Below are positions 1 to 12,310 of a stretch of DNA of 64,000 nucleotides, in pieces (positions within the stretch are counted from its first letter, which is position 1; the number at the start of each line of letters is the position of its first letter). The stretch is from Cynocephalus volans (lineage: Eukaryota; Chordata; Mammalia; Dermoptera; Cynocephalidae), in NCBI RefSeq assembly GCF_027409185.1, contig NC_084462.1:180968071-181032070 (forward strand), written 5' to 3'. Under the pieces are notes generated by a model. It saw only the letters and a list, made by a program, of their open reading frames with translations, made no database searches and had not been told where the DNA came from. Made by a program: the position numbers and the translations under genes.

Positions 1-245
1 GAGCTGATGTTTCAGTTCAAGTCCAAAGGCATCAGGAAGAATTTTCTCTGACTCAGGGCAGAACTGGCCTTTCTATGTAGGCCTTCAGCGAATTGGATAA
101 GGCCACTCACATTAGGGAAGGCAGTCTACAGAGCATTAACATCATCCAAAAACGCCCTCACAGACACACCCAGAATAATGTTTGACCAACTAGCTGGGCA
201 CCCTGGAGCTCAGTCGACTTGATTCATAAAATTAACATCACAACA
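1..245. mobile_element. LTR fragment (ERVL/MaLR-like), same family as 37567-39531
   Basis: The phrases covering CAGACACACCCAGAATAATGT, TTTGACCAA, TAGCTGGGCACC and the end at AAATTAACATCACAA match the second copy at 39.1-39.5 kb and a common mammalian LTR. It is cut by the window edge. The family name is from memory and uncertain. Confidence 0.6.
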
Positions 246-249
246 GCCA

Positions 250-2560
250 CGGGAAACTAACACAGCCCCATGTGCTGGGGTGGGGAGCTCTGTCTCTGCC
301 CCAAGAACAAAGAAGCCATGCGAAAGCACTGAGCAGGCCACAGCAGGCTCAGACTGTCTGAGAGGAAGACCTTGTGCCCAGGCTGGGGGACAGGCCAAGG
401 AGAAGGCTGGGCCCTGCACGGGCATGGAGGTATACTTGGGAGGTGGAGGAGCAGGTCTGCGTGGCAAGGGAGAGGGGAGTAGAGGGTGATGTGCAGGTGC
501 CGTGGGCTCTGCTTTGCAGAGGGTCACCAAGGGTGCCTCAGTGCTTGCCATCTCTGCCCAGGCACCCATCACTGGGATGTGCTACCAGGGGCAGGGCCGC
601 TGTGGCTGTCCCAAGAGTGTGGCCGCAAGGACACTAGCCCATGGGTGGGCAGTGCCGCCCGCCGCCCCCACCCGGGAGTGCAAGCTCCCAAGAGCAGGAT
701 CCCAGCTGCAGCCCTTCCCCCTTTAAACTCATGACCCTGAAGTGGGGCGCCGGCCTTGGAGGAGAGTGTGGTGTGAAAGGCATCTTTTTTACTGAAGAAA
801 ACAGAAAACCTCACCTCACCTCAGCTGTAATAAGCTAATTTTCTCTTCTAAATGGGGCATAATCAAATTCAGCCCCATAGTCTCATTTCCAGGCAACTTT
901 ATTCATTGTTATTTTTATTCCAAGAATTCCTTGGCATTTTCTGGGAGCCACTGAAGTGTTTAATAGCTGCCTAAGTAACAACGTGCCCTCTTTGGAGCAA
1001 AACCGAGGAACAAGTCTTCATAAGTGGGGGTTATCCTGGGAGGACATGTGAGGACAACAGCCCAGGCGTGGGAATGAGGCCAGGCAGCAGGACTGAGGGG
1101 CACCTGGCTGGCTCAGTGGGCGTCCCCCAGGCTGGGCAGGGGCCTCCAGCTCACAGGGCAGAACGACCATTCTAAAAGGGTGGGGGGGGGTGGTATCAGG
1201 GCAGAGGAAACAGACAGGGGCCTCTGGGTTGACGGGGACAAAATCAGGCAGAGGTGCCACGCCTATGGCACAGAGGGTGTGGGCTTCCTCAGAGTCTCCC
1301 CCTCCCCCACGGCAGCAGGACTCCAGGGGACTCTCTCCACATTACACCAGGATTCGTGGCCCACTGGCTCCCTGGGGTGGCCCCAGCACCCAGCAAGTAG
1401 TTACCCGGCTTTTACTATACCTTCTCTGTGGCCAGCCCACAGGACACCTTGCACCCAAGGGCGTCACCAAGAGCCAGGCAGGGTCCCTGAGCATGGGGAC
1501 ACTGAGGGGCTAGTGGAGGTCCAAGGATGAACGGGCGAGTGAGGGCCTGCCGCGGCCAAGCGTCTGGACGCAGACACTTTAGACGCGGAGAAGGTGCATC
1601 AGGCCTGAGGCTGGCAGTGGGCGGCTGGGGTAGAACGGGACCAGGAATGGGGATATCGGTCCAGGGGGAGTTTGGTGGCAACATGCGGCATTTGAGGGGC
1701 CTGAGGGGGTGATGTTGGGGTCTCAAGAGTGTTTGGGGCAAGAGGTTAGGTCTCACCTGGGTGAGGCTGCCTGGCCCCTCCCAAACTCAGTGTCCCCTGA
1801 CAGTCCCCTCAGCCACCTGTGTCAGGAGAAAGGGTTGCCCCAGCCCTCAGGACTATTTTTAGCTCCTCTGGGTCCCCTCAGTCCGCATTGCACGTGGCCA
1901 CCAAGTCCTCATGGGCTTTGTAAGAACATACGAGCATTAAAGGAGGTGCGGCCAGCATGTTTCTCATTCATGTTGCTTAAATCATTAAACGGCTCTTTTG
2001 TAAGTCATTTGACGTTCAGGAAGTCTTTTGATGCCTTTCAAAAGGCTTTTTAATAAGTGTTTCTAATCCTTTTCTCTTAAAAACAGGAAGTTGCACTTTG
2101 CAACCGTAAACACCAGAAGGTCCGAATTTGGTTGGCGAGGCCGAAGCCACAGGCTCCCTGTGGCTGCTAAACCCACCCGGTCTTGGCTAAGGCCCCGGTG
2201 CCCAGTGAGCTCCCTGGCTGAGGACAGAGCCAGGAGCCTGACCCGGGCAGGAGGTGCTGGGCTGCAGACTCTGGCGTGGGTGACCCTCCCCACCAACGGA
2301 GGGTGCACCGTACCCACGATCCACACCAGTCCTCTCCTGGGTCCCTCCCCCAGGAGTGGCCCCCACTGCCCTAGTGAGAAACCTGGAGTCTTCCCCAGTG
2401 ACCCCTGCAGCTCCTGTCTCCCCGCTGCTGCCCCTAGGTCTGGCCCCGTCTCTCTCCTGCAGACACCCTCCCCGCCCGCCCACAGCCCAAAATGGTTCTC
2501 CAGGTGTTCACTTGCCTGGCTGGGGGCTGCTGGTCTCCCCTCTCTCCCACCTCTTGCTCC
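250..2560. other. Intergenic, no gene or clear repeat recognised
   Basis: This is GC-rich unique-looking DNA with short open frames on both strands that resemble nothing I know. About 780-1000 is an AT-rich patch (TTATTCATTGTTATTTTTATTCC) with no repeat signature, and 1920-2090 is a second such patch. Either could be a conserved noncoding element, but I cannot test that here. Confidence 0.5.
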
Positions 2561-2569
2561 CTGCCTCAG

Positions 2570-2770
2570 CAACCCCAAACACACTTGCGGCTCCCTGACC
2601 ATGCGCCTTCACCCGCGCTGTTCCTCTGCCTGGAAACCCTCCACTTTTCCACACAGCAAACCCCTACTCATCCCTCAGCGCCCCCTCCTCTATGAAGTCT
2701 TTCCTGGCCCCTTGGCTCCCTTTCCCCTCAGATCCAAGAGCCCGTGTGCCTTGCTCTGGGCTTCCCCAAG
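2570..2770 (+). repeat. LINE2 3'-end fragment
   Basis: The order of motifs (CTGTTCCTCTGCCTGGAAACCC, CCTACTCATCCCTCAG, then CTATGAAGTCTTTCCTGGCCC) follows the 3' end of L2, in which diverged words for 'tcatccttcaagaccc' and 'gaagccttccctgacc' are hallmarks. It is strongly diverged. Confidence 0.6.
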
Positions 2771-3140
2771 GACGAGGGAGGGTCCGTCCAGGTCAGTCGT
2801 GTGGTCCAGGCCAGCCCCAGCTGCCGCCCGTCACCTCTTCTCTCCCACGTCTGTGGGGGTTGGGGCAACAGGCTCCCCTCATGAATTTTTAGAGGGAAAC
2901 AGCTTCACCAAAAGAATTTGGCCTCCACTCCATCTGCACCCATGTCCCCCCTACCCCCAGAGACCAGGAGAACTGGGTCATGCCCCCCAGGGCCAGGCCT
3001 GCTGCAGCACCTGCTGCGTGGCGGTTCTGGTCCAGCAGCTTTCCTGGGGGTGGCAAAGGGACCCAGGCCTTTTTCCTAGTGTGGGAGAGATGCTGGGGCT
3101 AGGGACAGGGACGGTGCCCCGCAGGGACATAGTGAGTTTG
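2770..3140. other. Intergenic, nothing recognised
   Basis: GC-rich sequence with no gene, RNA or repeat that I can support. An open frame crossing it from 2091 has no family resemblance. Confidence 0.5.
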
Positions 3141-3144
3141 ACTG

Positions 3145-3445
3145 CATGTGACAGACCCCAAATGACAGTGGTTTAAATAAATGAAAGTTTACCTCTCACT
3201 GAGCAGTTTGGGCTGAAATAGGACCTCTATTCCACTGTGTCCTTGGGCTCTGGCCTCCCCTCTCACTGCTTTGACTTCCCTGGGACGTGGCCCACACCAG
3301 GCAGGTGGGAAAGGGAGGGAGAGCTGTGCCTTCCCTGGAGGGTGCAACTGGAAGTGGCCCAGGTGAACCTGCCCTATCCCTTTGGCCAGCGTAGTCTTGT
3401 GGCCGCACCTAGCTGCAAGAAGACTGGGAGGTGCAGTCTCTTGGC
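3145..3445. repeat. Old dispersed repeat, family unnamed (copy 1)
   Basis: It shares a layout with 13405-13865: a start resembling GTGACAGACCCCAAATGACAGTG followed by AAGTTTACCTCTC, and an end with TTGTGGCCGCACCTAGCTGCAAG and a GGGAGGTGCAGTCT-like phrase. I recognise this as a common interspersed mammalian repeat but will not name it. Confidence 0.45.
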
Positions 3446-3882
3446 AGTAGCCATGCGCTGGAAGAATTCTGTTACTGTGAAAGGAGGGATGTGGCTGTTG
3501 AGGGACAGCTATAGTGCTCTGCCAGTGACACTGATTAGGAAGGATTTTGTGCTTTAATTCTGGAGAGAAGGTGTGGGCCGATGGGCGGCAGTTGGATAGA
3601 AGGACCACTGGGAGGTCCATGAGAAGGGGCTGGGATGGAAATAAGGGGTGCAGGGGGGCTACTTCTGAGCTACAGGCCACCAGAGGAGGAAAGGGTGGTG
3701 TGGATTTTGGCAGGGGAAGGGCGGCAGGAGAGGCGGAGATGAGTTTGGATGTGTTGAGTATGACCTGCCCTGCCTACAGGATGTTCTGATAGAGATGGCC
3801 AGGTGGGAGACACCTGCATGGAGAGGGTGGTGCTGCGTGGGGCTGGGCCCAGAAGATGCGGCACAGAGACAGAAGGGCCCAG

Positions 3883-4806
3883 CATTAGTCCATTTCTGTT
3901 GATTATAACAAAATATACAGAACTGGGTAATTTACAAAAAAGTGAAATTTATTGCTTACGATTTTGGAGGCTGGGAAGTCCAAAGTCCAAGGAACACATT
4001 TTGTGAAGCTCTTGGTGGTGACAACAGTGACCCAGGGGTCTCACATGGCAGAAAATGCAGAGAGCAGAGAGAGAGACAAAGCACCTCATGCACTCTTTTT
4101 CTTGTTTGTTATGAATATTCATGAGATACAAAGCTGATTGTCACCTCTCGTGCCCAAGATGTGAAGTCCAGATCCATACTGGCAGCATGCGCATTACTAC
4201 AAATTGCATTTGAACCCTCTGTCCTCACCCAATTATACCCAACCTCCCCACCCCCTTCCCCTTTCTCCACCCCCCACTTTGTATCCCTAGGTCTGCTCTC
4301 TTCCTCTGCAAGTCCAAGGCACTACTGTGGCCTTTCTTTCCTTCCTTCTTTCTCTCTTAGCTCCCACATATGAGTGAGCACATACGGTATTCATCCCTCT
4401 GTGCTTTGCTTATTTCACTCAACATAAGTTTCTCCAGGCTCATCCACGTTGTTGTGAATGGGAGAATTTCATTCTTTTTTACAACAGAGTAGTATTCCAT
4501 GGTGTATATATACCGCAGTGTCCTTATCCAATCATCCATCGATGGACATTTAGGTTGATTCCGTATCTTGGCTATTGTGAACAGAGCTGCAATGAACATG
4601 GGAGTGCAGGTATCCCTTTGACCTCAGAACCACATCCCTGACCACCACTACTAATCCATTCACTACTGTACAGTCCTACAATCTAATCACCTCTTTAAGG
4701 CCCCACCTTTCCATTACCATAATAGGATTTCCTACCCTCAACAGTTAGAGTGGGAATTAAGTTTCTAACACATGAACTTTGGGGGACACAATTCAATCAA
4801 TCCACA
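3883..4806 (-). mobile_element. Solo MaLR (MST-like) LTR split by an L1 insertion
   Basis: The ends match the LTRs of the proviruses at 18.1-20.0 kb and 43.7-45.9 kb: ATTAGTCCATTTCTGTTG at the left, and CACCTCTTTAAGGCCCCACC and GGGGGACACAATTCAATC at the right. The right part resumes at CCTCAGAACCACATCCCTG after an inserted L1 piece of about 520 bases. Orientation is minus because the LTR's own 5' end is on the right. Confidence 0.8.
4095..4620 (-). mobile_element. L1 3'-end fragment inserted in the LTR
   Basis: T-rich sequence at about 4096-4110 corresponds to the L1 tail read in reverse. It is followed by L1 3' UTR with a pyrimidine-rich stretch (4240-4350). The end of ORF2 comes next in reverse: ATATGAGTGAGCACATACGG, TATTCCATGGTGTATATATA and GGACATTTAGGTTGATTCC. 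The insert is younger than the LTR that holds it. Confidence 0.85.
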
Positions 4807-6400
4807 GCAGGCCCCTCCACAGGACAGCTGGGGAGATGGGAGGGAAGGTGCAAAGGGCATGTCCTGGGGCCCAAAGGAGGACAGGCTATGGCTGCAGGGA
4901 GTGGCCCTCTGCACAGAATGCAGAGGAGTCACCGGCTGAGATACATTCTCCAGACTCAGGCCTGGGACAGTCTCCCTGAAGACAGTTTCAGGGGTGGATA
5001 AAGTAAGCAGTCAGTGGTGCCCCCTTCTCAGTGAATCCCCATAAGACATGCCTGGCCAACTCCCTCAGAAAGAAGGGTGGGGGGTAAACAGAGGAGGGGG
5101 AAGCCCAGGCACACACCCAGGCACAGGGCCACTCAACCCCAGCACGGGGAATAGCCGGCCCTCAGCCAGAGAGGGCTAGGGCTCGGTGCACACCGGGGTC
5201 CCTGAGGTCTCAACCCCAAGCCATTCAACCCAGGGCCCCCTCCCAGAGGACACCTGGGCTGGGGAAAGTGTTCCAGATCTGCCTTTTCTTTCTTAACTCA
5301 CTTGTGCCGGGCACTACCTCCAAGTGGGATCCGGTACAGAAGGCTTTAAGTCCATGGTCTTCTCTGACACCACGGCAGTCCATCCAATGGAAGGGGAAAC
5401 TGAGGCCTGGAGACATCAAGAAAGCTGCCCACAGTGGTGCAGTTAGGTGGCCGGGATCCTTTGCTGGGTGAGCAATGCAGGACAAACATTCCCATGCCCC
5501 TTTTAAAGAGAAGGGAGCAGAGGATCAGAGAGGCGCGGGGCCTCCCCTAGGTCACACAGCAGGTCAGCTCTGTGCCAGTGCTGGAACAGTCACCCAGGCC
5601 TCCCGTGTTCCCAGCTGGATGCTATCCCTGTGCCATGTAGCTACCACTCAGTGACCAGGGGAACCGAGCAGCCTGGGTGGGAAGGGGGTACCCAGGGCTT
5701 CAGGAGCCCCAGGGGAGACCCAGCTGGTCTGGAAACGCCACACGGGGTCCAAGAGGGACCCAGCCCTGGCCGACCTTGTTCCTTCCCCCACTGCTCTACT
5801 CCCCTCCTGCTAACAGTCCCAGAACTTTGCTGCCCTCCGCCACTGCCCATGCAACTCTGGGGCCCAGCTTGGCCACCGACCACCAGTTCCTGGAAAGGCT
5901 GCAGTGGGGACTGCTGCCTCCCCAGCCCACGTCGCAGAGCAGCGTGCAGAAGCCAAACCCAGCTGCAGCCCTGGGCCCCTCCGGGACCACTGACACTTCC
6001 AGGAAAATTGCAAAACATTTGAAGAACAAATGGTCAATTCCTCATGGCCTACAAAGATGTACTTGGGAGGGGGAGATGCTGGAGAAGATACCTCAGGAGG
6101 CCCCCTGGTTCCCCCACCAAGACCACCACGAGGCAGCCTAGACAGCCTTGGCAGGGGTGGGGCAGGGGAACAGGAATGGCCAAAGGGGTCAGGGTGGGAT
6201 GGGAGAAGAGGCAGCCGGCTCCTAGGGCTGGGGTGCCTCCTGGGGGTGGGCAGCTACAGGACTGAGGTTCTGAGCCCTTTAGCCACTGCCATCCAGAGCC
6301 TCCGAGTCACTGCAGACCAGCCTCATGGGACAGAAGCCAGAAGGACCACTCCCCCTTACCCCATGGGGTGGGGGTGGGAGCCTTCAAGGATGGCTCCATC
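4807..6400. other. Intergenic with MIR-like remnants
   Basis: Two MIR-like pieces in reverse sit at about 5380-5470 (GGGGAAACTGAGGCCTGG) and 5500-5610 (GGTCACACAGCAGGTCAG). The rest is GC-rich unique-looking DNA without a supported gene. Confidence 0.5.
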
Positions 6401-6404
6401 CTGG

Positions 6405-6899
6405 TATTCACCCCCTGTGATCCCCTCCCCTTGAGTGTAGGCCGGACCCTGTGACTCACTTCCCAGAAGTGACAAGATGTCATCCACATGAGCAGATTAT
6501 GAAAGACTCCCGTCTTGCTGGACTCTGTGGCCACCTTGGCTTGCATGTTTTGGTGAAGCAAGCTGCTATGTTGTAGAGGCCCATGTGGCAAGGAACTGAG
6601 GACAGCCTCTGACCATCAGCCAGCAAGGAACTGAGGCCCTCGGTCCAACAGCCCACAAGGAACACAGTCCTGCCAGCCACCACCGGAGTGAGCTTGGAGC
6701 TGACCCTCCTGCAGGAGAGCCTTAGATGAACACAGCCCTGGCCGACACCTTGACTGCAGCCTGGGTGAGACCCTGTGCAGAGGACTCAGCTAGGTCCTGC
6801 CCAGGAACTGCAGACCCACAGGAACTGTGAGGCGACAAATGCTGTTGCTGGAAGCCACTGTTTGGGGTACTTTGTCACACAGCAATAGATAACTGATAC
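6405..6899 (+). mobile_element. MaLR (MLT1-like) solo LTR
   Basis: It begins TGTGATCCCCTCCCCTTGAG and passes GCAAGGAACTGAGGCC. It ends GGAAGCCACTGTTTGGGGTA, then GCAATAGATAACTGATAC, the typical end of this ancient LTR group. The same family lies reversed at 40857-41400. Confidence 0.7.
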
Positions 6900-9800
6900 G
6901 GGCAGCAAGCATCAGACAAGACACAGATCCAAAGCCCAGCTTTGCAGTCTTCATGCTCCTGCCCAACCTCGGGCGAGTCACGGGAATCCCGACAGTGTCC
7001 TCCTCTAGAAACTGGAGGTGGGGGATGACCATCTCCCCACCAGGTGCCACAAAGGATGAATAACGTGCTCAAGCACCCAGCACAGCCCGAGGCACAGAAC
7101 GGAGAGATGTCCTGCACCTGCACCTCCCCGACTCCTCCAGGAAGCCCTCCATGATGCCCCAGCTGGACCTCATCTTCCCTCTGGGGATGCCCAGTGAAGT
7201 GACCTGCGTCTCCATCTGAATGCTTTTCTTTTTGCTGAGCTCCCCGTCCTCAAGAGGGGAGCCTCAGTCCGATACCCTCCACCATCTCTCCTACCCCTGG
7301 AGCTCACGCCTTCTTCCCAGCCCAGCAAGAGCATGACCTGCAGGTTCCACAGCAGGTGCCTGACCAAGGCTTGTGCAGAAGCAAAAGAAATGGTCCCATC
7401 AGACATCCCTGTATGTGGGGTGGTGACTTGGGATAGCAACCGGGACAGGCTAGGGAGGTGGAGATGAGGTTCCCCCGCCCAATCATTCCTCCCCTCCCTG
7501 AGCCCCTCCTCCAGCCCAGCCTTGTTGGGGTGCAGAATCCCCAGGGTACCTCTTTAGGAGACAAAATCTTGAGAGAGAGACATCTCAGTGGTGAAAGCAA
7601 CCCAGGGGCCAGCAGTCATCAGTCTGCATGCCGCCCCTGCCCCCGGAGGGAGAAAGACAGGCAGGCACCACTCCTCTGCCCCAGGTTGGGGGCAGTGGGT
7701 CTTTGCAGAGGGGAATGATCAAGCCCAGAGCCCAGGCTTTCCAGATGGGGAGATTGGCTGCACAGAGGGGAGGGCAAAGGGGCTTCCAACTGCAAGAAAC
7801 AAGGAGGACCAAAGGGTCAGGAAGACTGAGGGCTTCTCTGTTGAGGAGCAGCAAGACAGAAGGGAAATGAATTCAGGGGGCAGGATGGAGGAGGTGAGGC
7901 CAGAGTGTCGGGGTCCAGACCAGGCTGGCTGCAAACGCCAGACGCAGGGGCATGCCGAGGACACGTGAGCCACGCAGGACTCAAGAGAGTCTCAGAAGGC
8001 AGGACAGACTGGCCAGTGCAGGTCTGGGGGCCAGAGAACAGTGAACTGCACCCCAAAACCCGCTCTGCCCATGGGGTGCACACCCACGAGGCAACGACGT
8101 GGCTACTTGGAGGACAGGCAGGTGGCCTGGCCACTGGTCAACCGGGCCACTGACTCCCAGATGTTTAGGCACATCATACACCTTCACAGTGCCTTGGTTT
8201 CCCCAGCCAGGTAGTTCAGAATTTCTCAAGGGGAAGTAACAAGTTGATACAAGGGTATCCAGAAAAAAATATTTTTTGTTTGAATAGTTATATATTTATG
8301 TTCATTTGTATTGAGAAAATATGTATATAACCAGCGTATCAAACCCAGGGTTTCAGATTCTATCACATAGGTTTCTAGGAAAACATTAAGCAAATAATAA
8401 AACTGATGATACAAGGATACAATATAAATTATTCTGCTGACCTATATCTCTTGACCAAGGAATAAAATCTCCCCATGTCTAAGTCACTGTTATTTTGGAT
8501 TTTGTCATATGGCAGCCAATCCTGTATCCTCATGCATGTGAGTTACCACGCAGCTGTCAGGGATGATGATTAAGGCAGAGAGAACAGAGATGCAGAGGTC
8601 CTGGGGTGGCAATAAGACTGGTTCCCAGCTCAGGGCCTCGGGGCTCTGCACCTGCTGAAAATCTGTGCTGAGGTGCAGTGAGTAGGACCCCTCAGAGCAG
8701 AGCAGCGGGGCTGAGCAGGGCTGGGCAGAGGGGCCGCAGCTCGCAGCCTGGCCTGCCCCGCTCCCCCCACCCCCGTGGTGACCCTTGAGGCTTCTGTTCA
8801 TTCAGTGAAACCATCTGTGTCTGCAGAGGCCGGAAGCCCCTCAAGCGCAAAGGCCATGTCACCTGTGTGTCCCAGCACCCAGCACCACCCAGCAGAGGAA
8901 AGATCTCTGTGGATGTTGCTAAATAAATAGGGGAGGGTCTCTGGGGACCTGTGCCCTCTGCATCCAAACACCCAGTAGCCGAGGTCAGCCAGGCTGGGAG
9001 GGCACCCGAGGGCACCAGAGCCAGGCACCGCCCTGGGAGTGGTGGCCAGGGCCAGTAGGCTGTCTTCCTTCAGAGGTGTGGGAGCAGACGCTGCCACGGC
9101 AGGGCTGGGAGCCAAGACGGGGAGTCCCAGCACCCAGCACTGAGTGGGCAGGGCAAGGAGGAAGGGGCCGGGCGCTGGGGCAAAGGCGCTCCCTTATCAC
9201 CCCAGCAGAGCAGCCGCCAGTCCCCAGCCGGGGCCCCTCCACGTCTTGCCACCCATCCCTCCTCAGCGGCCGGGGCCCCTGGGGCCACGGGCTGGTTCAG
9301 CTCAGGGCAAACTCCACAGCTGAGCATGCACAGAGAGGCCTTCCTCTCTGCTGGTGAGCCCAGGCCCCAGCTGCCCTCACAGGACCCCACTGCCCCACCC
9401 AGGCTGGCCCAGCCTTGAGAAAATTGCCATCCCCAGGCGGCTGCAGGATGCTGCGGGCCTCCTGTCCCCAACCAGTCCATGTCCAGAACCCTGAGCGGGA
9501 CCTCTGGGCACTCCCACACACACAGTGCTGCTAAGCCCACCCCACCCTGCCCCATACTCCACTCGCCCTAAACCCTCAATAGGCTCTCAGGCTGCGCGAG
9601 GCCAGGCCCTGCTCCCAGGAGCTCACACAGCCCCGTGCTTTCAACTGCACCACGCAGTGGGTGCTGGGACCACAGAACACAGAGCACGGAGCCCTGGCGG
9701 GGCCTGGAAGATAGAGCATCAGTTTTCCTGAAGATGTGGGGCAGGCAGGTGAAAGGAGCCTCCCTTCTTGCTGGCTGCATTCGGTTTTTTCATTCACTCG

Positions 9801-10040
9801 ATGAGCATTTACCTGGCCCCTGTTCGGTGCCAGGTACTGCTGAGGGGCTGGGTGCCAGCTCTGAAGGAGACACTCCCCCGCGTGGAGGGGTATCTGCAGC
9901 AGCCGTGTCCTGGTCCCCTGTGTCCTCAGCCCCCACGACTGCAGCAGCCTAGCCGGGGGATGTTCCTCACACCTACACCTGGCCACACCTTCCTCTATTC
10001 ACACCTTCCATGGCTCCCCATCACCCTCAGACAAGCCTAG
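6900..10040. other. Intergenic, mostly unassigned
   Basis: This stretch is GC-rich apart from an AT-rich island at 8220-8500. That island contains the related words GATACAAGGGTATCC and GATACAAGGATAC about 190 bases apart. A mammalian-wide repeat fragment sits at 9785-9890 (ATGAGCATTTACCTGGCC, then GTGCCAGGTACTGC), and an L2-like piece at 9960-10035. I see no gene. Confidence 0.5.
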
Positions 10041-10042
10041 AC

Positions 10043-10480
10043 ACTGTGGTCAGCAGAATAATGGCCCCCAAAGATAGCAGCATCCTAATGTCAGGAACCT
10101 GTGAATATGTTTCCTTCATGACAAAAGGGATTTTGCGGAGGTGATTAAATTAGGGATCTTGAGATGGTGAAATTATCTTGGATTAGCTGGGTGGGTCCAA
10201 TGTCATCCCAGGGGCCTTTAAATGTGGAACAGGGAGGCAGGGGGGTCAGAGTCAGAGTGATGTGACATGAGAAGGACTCCAGGGCCTTGCTGGCTTTGAA
10301 GTGGACAGGTGGCCACAAGGCCAAGAACACAGGTGGATTCTAGAAGCTGGCAAAGGCAAGGAACTCTGCCCTGCCCACCCCTGGGACTTCTGGCCTCCAG
10401 AACCGTAAGGTAATGAGTCTGTGTTCTTTAAGCTGCTGTTTGTGGCTAGTTGCTGTTACTGAAGCAATGGGAAATCATAT
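10043..10480 (+). mobile_element. MaLR (MLT1-like) solo LTR
   Basis: It starts near CAGCAGAATAATGGCCCCCAAAG, passes GATTAAATTAGGGATCTTGAGATG and CAAGGCCAAGAACACAG, and ends at GCCTCCAGAACCGTAAG and AAGCTGCTGTTTGTGGCTAG. This is the MLT1 internal order. Confidence 0.7.
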
Positions 10481-11510
10481 GACCCCAGCTCCTACGGGTC
10501 CCCAAGGCTTTCCTGATGTGGCCCTGCCGACCTTCCCAGCCTTGGGTGAGCCTCTCCCTCCCCGTGCAGTGCAGTGAGCCCACACTTCCCTTCCCCTGCT
10601 TCCCAGAGCTCCCTTGCCCTTTGGCCCCTCAGCCTGACATAAACCTTCCCTAGGCCTGACCCACAGCCCCACCCCTACCTGCAGGTGGCTTGGCAGTGAC
10701 CACCCCCAGGCCTGGGGTCCAACCACTCGAGGCTCAAGTTCTGCCTCATCGTGGGTCATGTGCCCACTCAGGGACAAGATGGGGTGGGGCACCTTAACTG
10801 ATGGTCCCACCCTGATCTGAGGGCCACAAAAAGGGCTGGAACATCAGGAATGTAGAATCAACAGGTGTCCCCTGCCACTCTCATGCCCACCTCCCAAGGC
10901 ACAATCACCCCATCAGAGTACATCCCACACTGATGCCCCCTCATCCCCTCACCCAGCTGCGAGCTCCTCCAGAGCAGGTCCTGGGTCCGAGTGGGCCCTG
11001 TGTAGTTTGGGTTCCCCCAAAGCCAACCCTGAGATGAAGACGAGGTGCAGGTAGTACAGCCAGAAGGCTCAAGTGGGAAAGGGGGGATGAGGTGGCGGGG
11101 CTGGGGGTGAACCGAGAGGCTCCAAGCAAGGGCAGCTGGAGCCATGGGGACCCTCCGAAAGGCCCTCTGAGGGCCGGGTGGCTGAGCGCTGATAGACTTC
11201 GAATGACTCATTGGCTGAGGGTTGCTGCCACCGCCAGGCAGCCTGCCCTGCACTCTCCTGAGCAGGCGTGGGTATGGAAGCATCCAGGTGCGGGCACTGG
11301 AGGTGGACTGAGGACAGCTCTCCAGGGATTGTCACTTGCAGCTGCAGGTGAGCTCAGAGGCTGAGGGCATCAGCCTCCCAGCAGGAGGACACAACCCTAA
11401 GGGGGGTTGGGGACAAAAGAGGCTGGAGTCCTGGACCCTCTGAACACCTGCACCGCAGACCCACTAGGAATCTTGAGACAAGTCCCTCCCCTCCCTGGGT
11501 CTTTTACCAC
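10481..11510. other. Intergenic, nothing recognised
   Basis: GC-rich DNA with possible very old L2 traces near 10520-10690. Open frames on both strands are short and look like chance. Confidence 0.45.
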
Positions 11511-11514
11511 CTGT

Positions 11515-12310
11515 AAAAGCGGTGGCTTTGACCACCTCACACCTATTGGGATGGCTACTGTGGAAAGAGAGAGAGGAAAGATGAATGGAAGGAAAGAGGG
11601 AGGGAGGGAGGGAGGGGCAGAGAGGACAAGGGTCGGCAGCGACGTGGAGAAATTGGGACCCTTGTGCACTGCCGGCGGGAACGGAGAATGGTGCAGCTAT
11701 TAGGTAAAACAGTATGGTAGTTCCTCAAAAAATTAAAAAATAGAATTTCCATATGATCTAGTAATTTCATTTCTGGGTACATATCCCAAAGAATTCAAAG
11801 TAGGGTCTCCAAGAGATAACTGCACAGCCATGTTCACAGCAGAATTATTCACAGCAGCCAGCACATGGCAGCAGCCCGAGTGTCCATGGACAGGTAGATG
11901 GACCAACAAAACGTGCTGTCTACACACAAGGCAATATTGCTCTGCCTTTAAGAGGCAGGAGATTCTGACACATGCTACAGCATGGTTGAAGTTGGAGGAC
12001 ATTATGCTGAGTGAAACACGACAGACACAAAAGGACAAACCCTGTCTGATCCCACTTACATGAGACTCCTAGAGGAGTCGAGCTCACAGAGACAGAAGGT
12101 GGGTGCCAGGGGCTGGGGGAGGGGAGCGCGGAGCGAGTGTTTAATGTTCAGAGTCTGAGTTTTGCTAGATGAAGGGTTCTGGAGATCGTTTGCACAACAG
12201 TGTGGATGTACTTAGCACTACTGAACTGCACGCTCAAAAATGGCTAAAATGATAAATTTTATGTTATATATATTTTACCACGATTAAAAATTTTAAAAAG
12301 GGAATGGCTT
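11515..12310 (+). mobile_element. L1 (L1M-type) 3'-end fragment
   Basis: Decayed ORF2 tail and 3' UTR: CACCTCACACCTATTGGGATGGC, TGGTGCAGCTATTAGGTAAAACAG, TTTCTGGGTACATATCCCAAAG, ATGTTCACAGCAGAATTATTCAC and GGACATTATGCTGAGTGAAA in L1 order. It ends in an A-rich tail near 12280-12300. A purine microsatellite (GGGA)n at about 11590-11620 has expanded inside it. Several stops and shifts are present, so it is inactive. Confidence 0.85.

Noticed and set aside
2091..3176. Plus-strand open frame of 361 codons
   Set aside because: No recognisable domain, proline/serine-rich composition, runs through an L2 3' end, and overlaps comparable open frames on the other strand.
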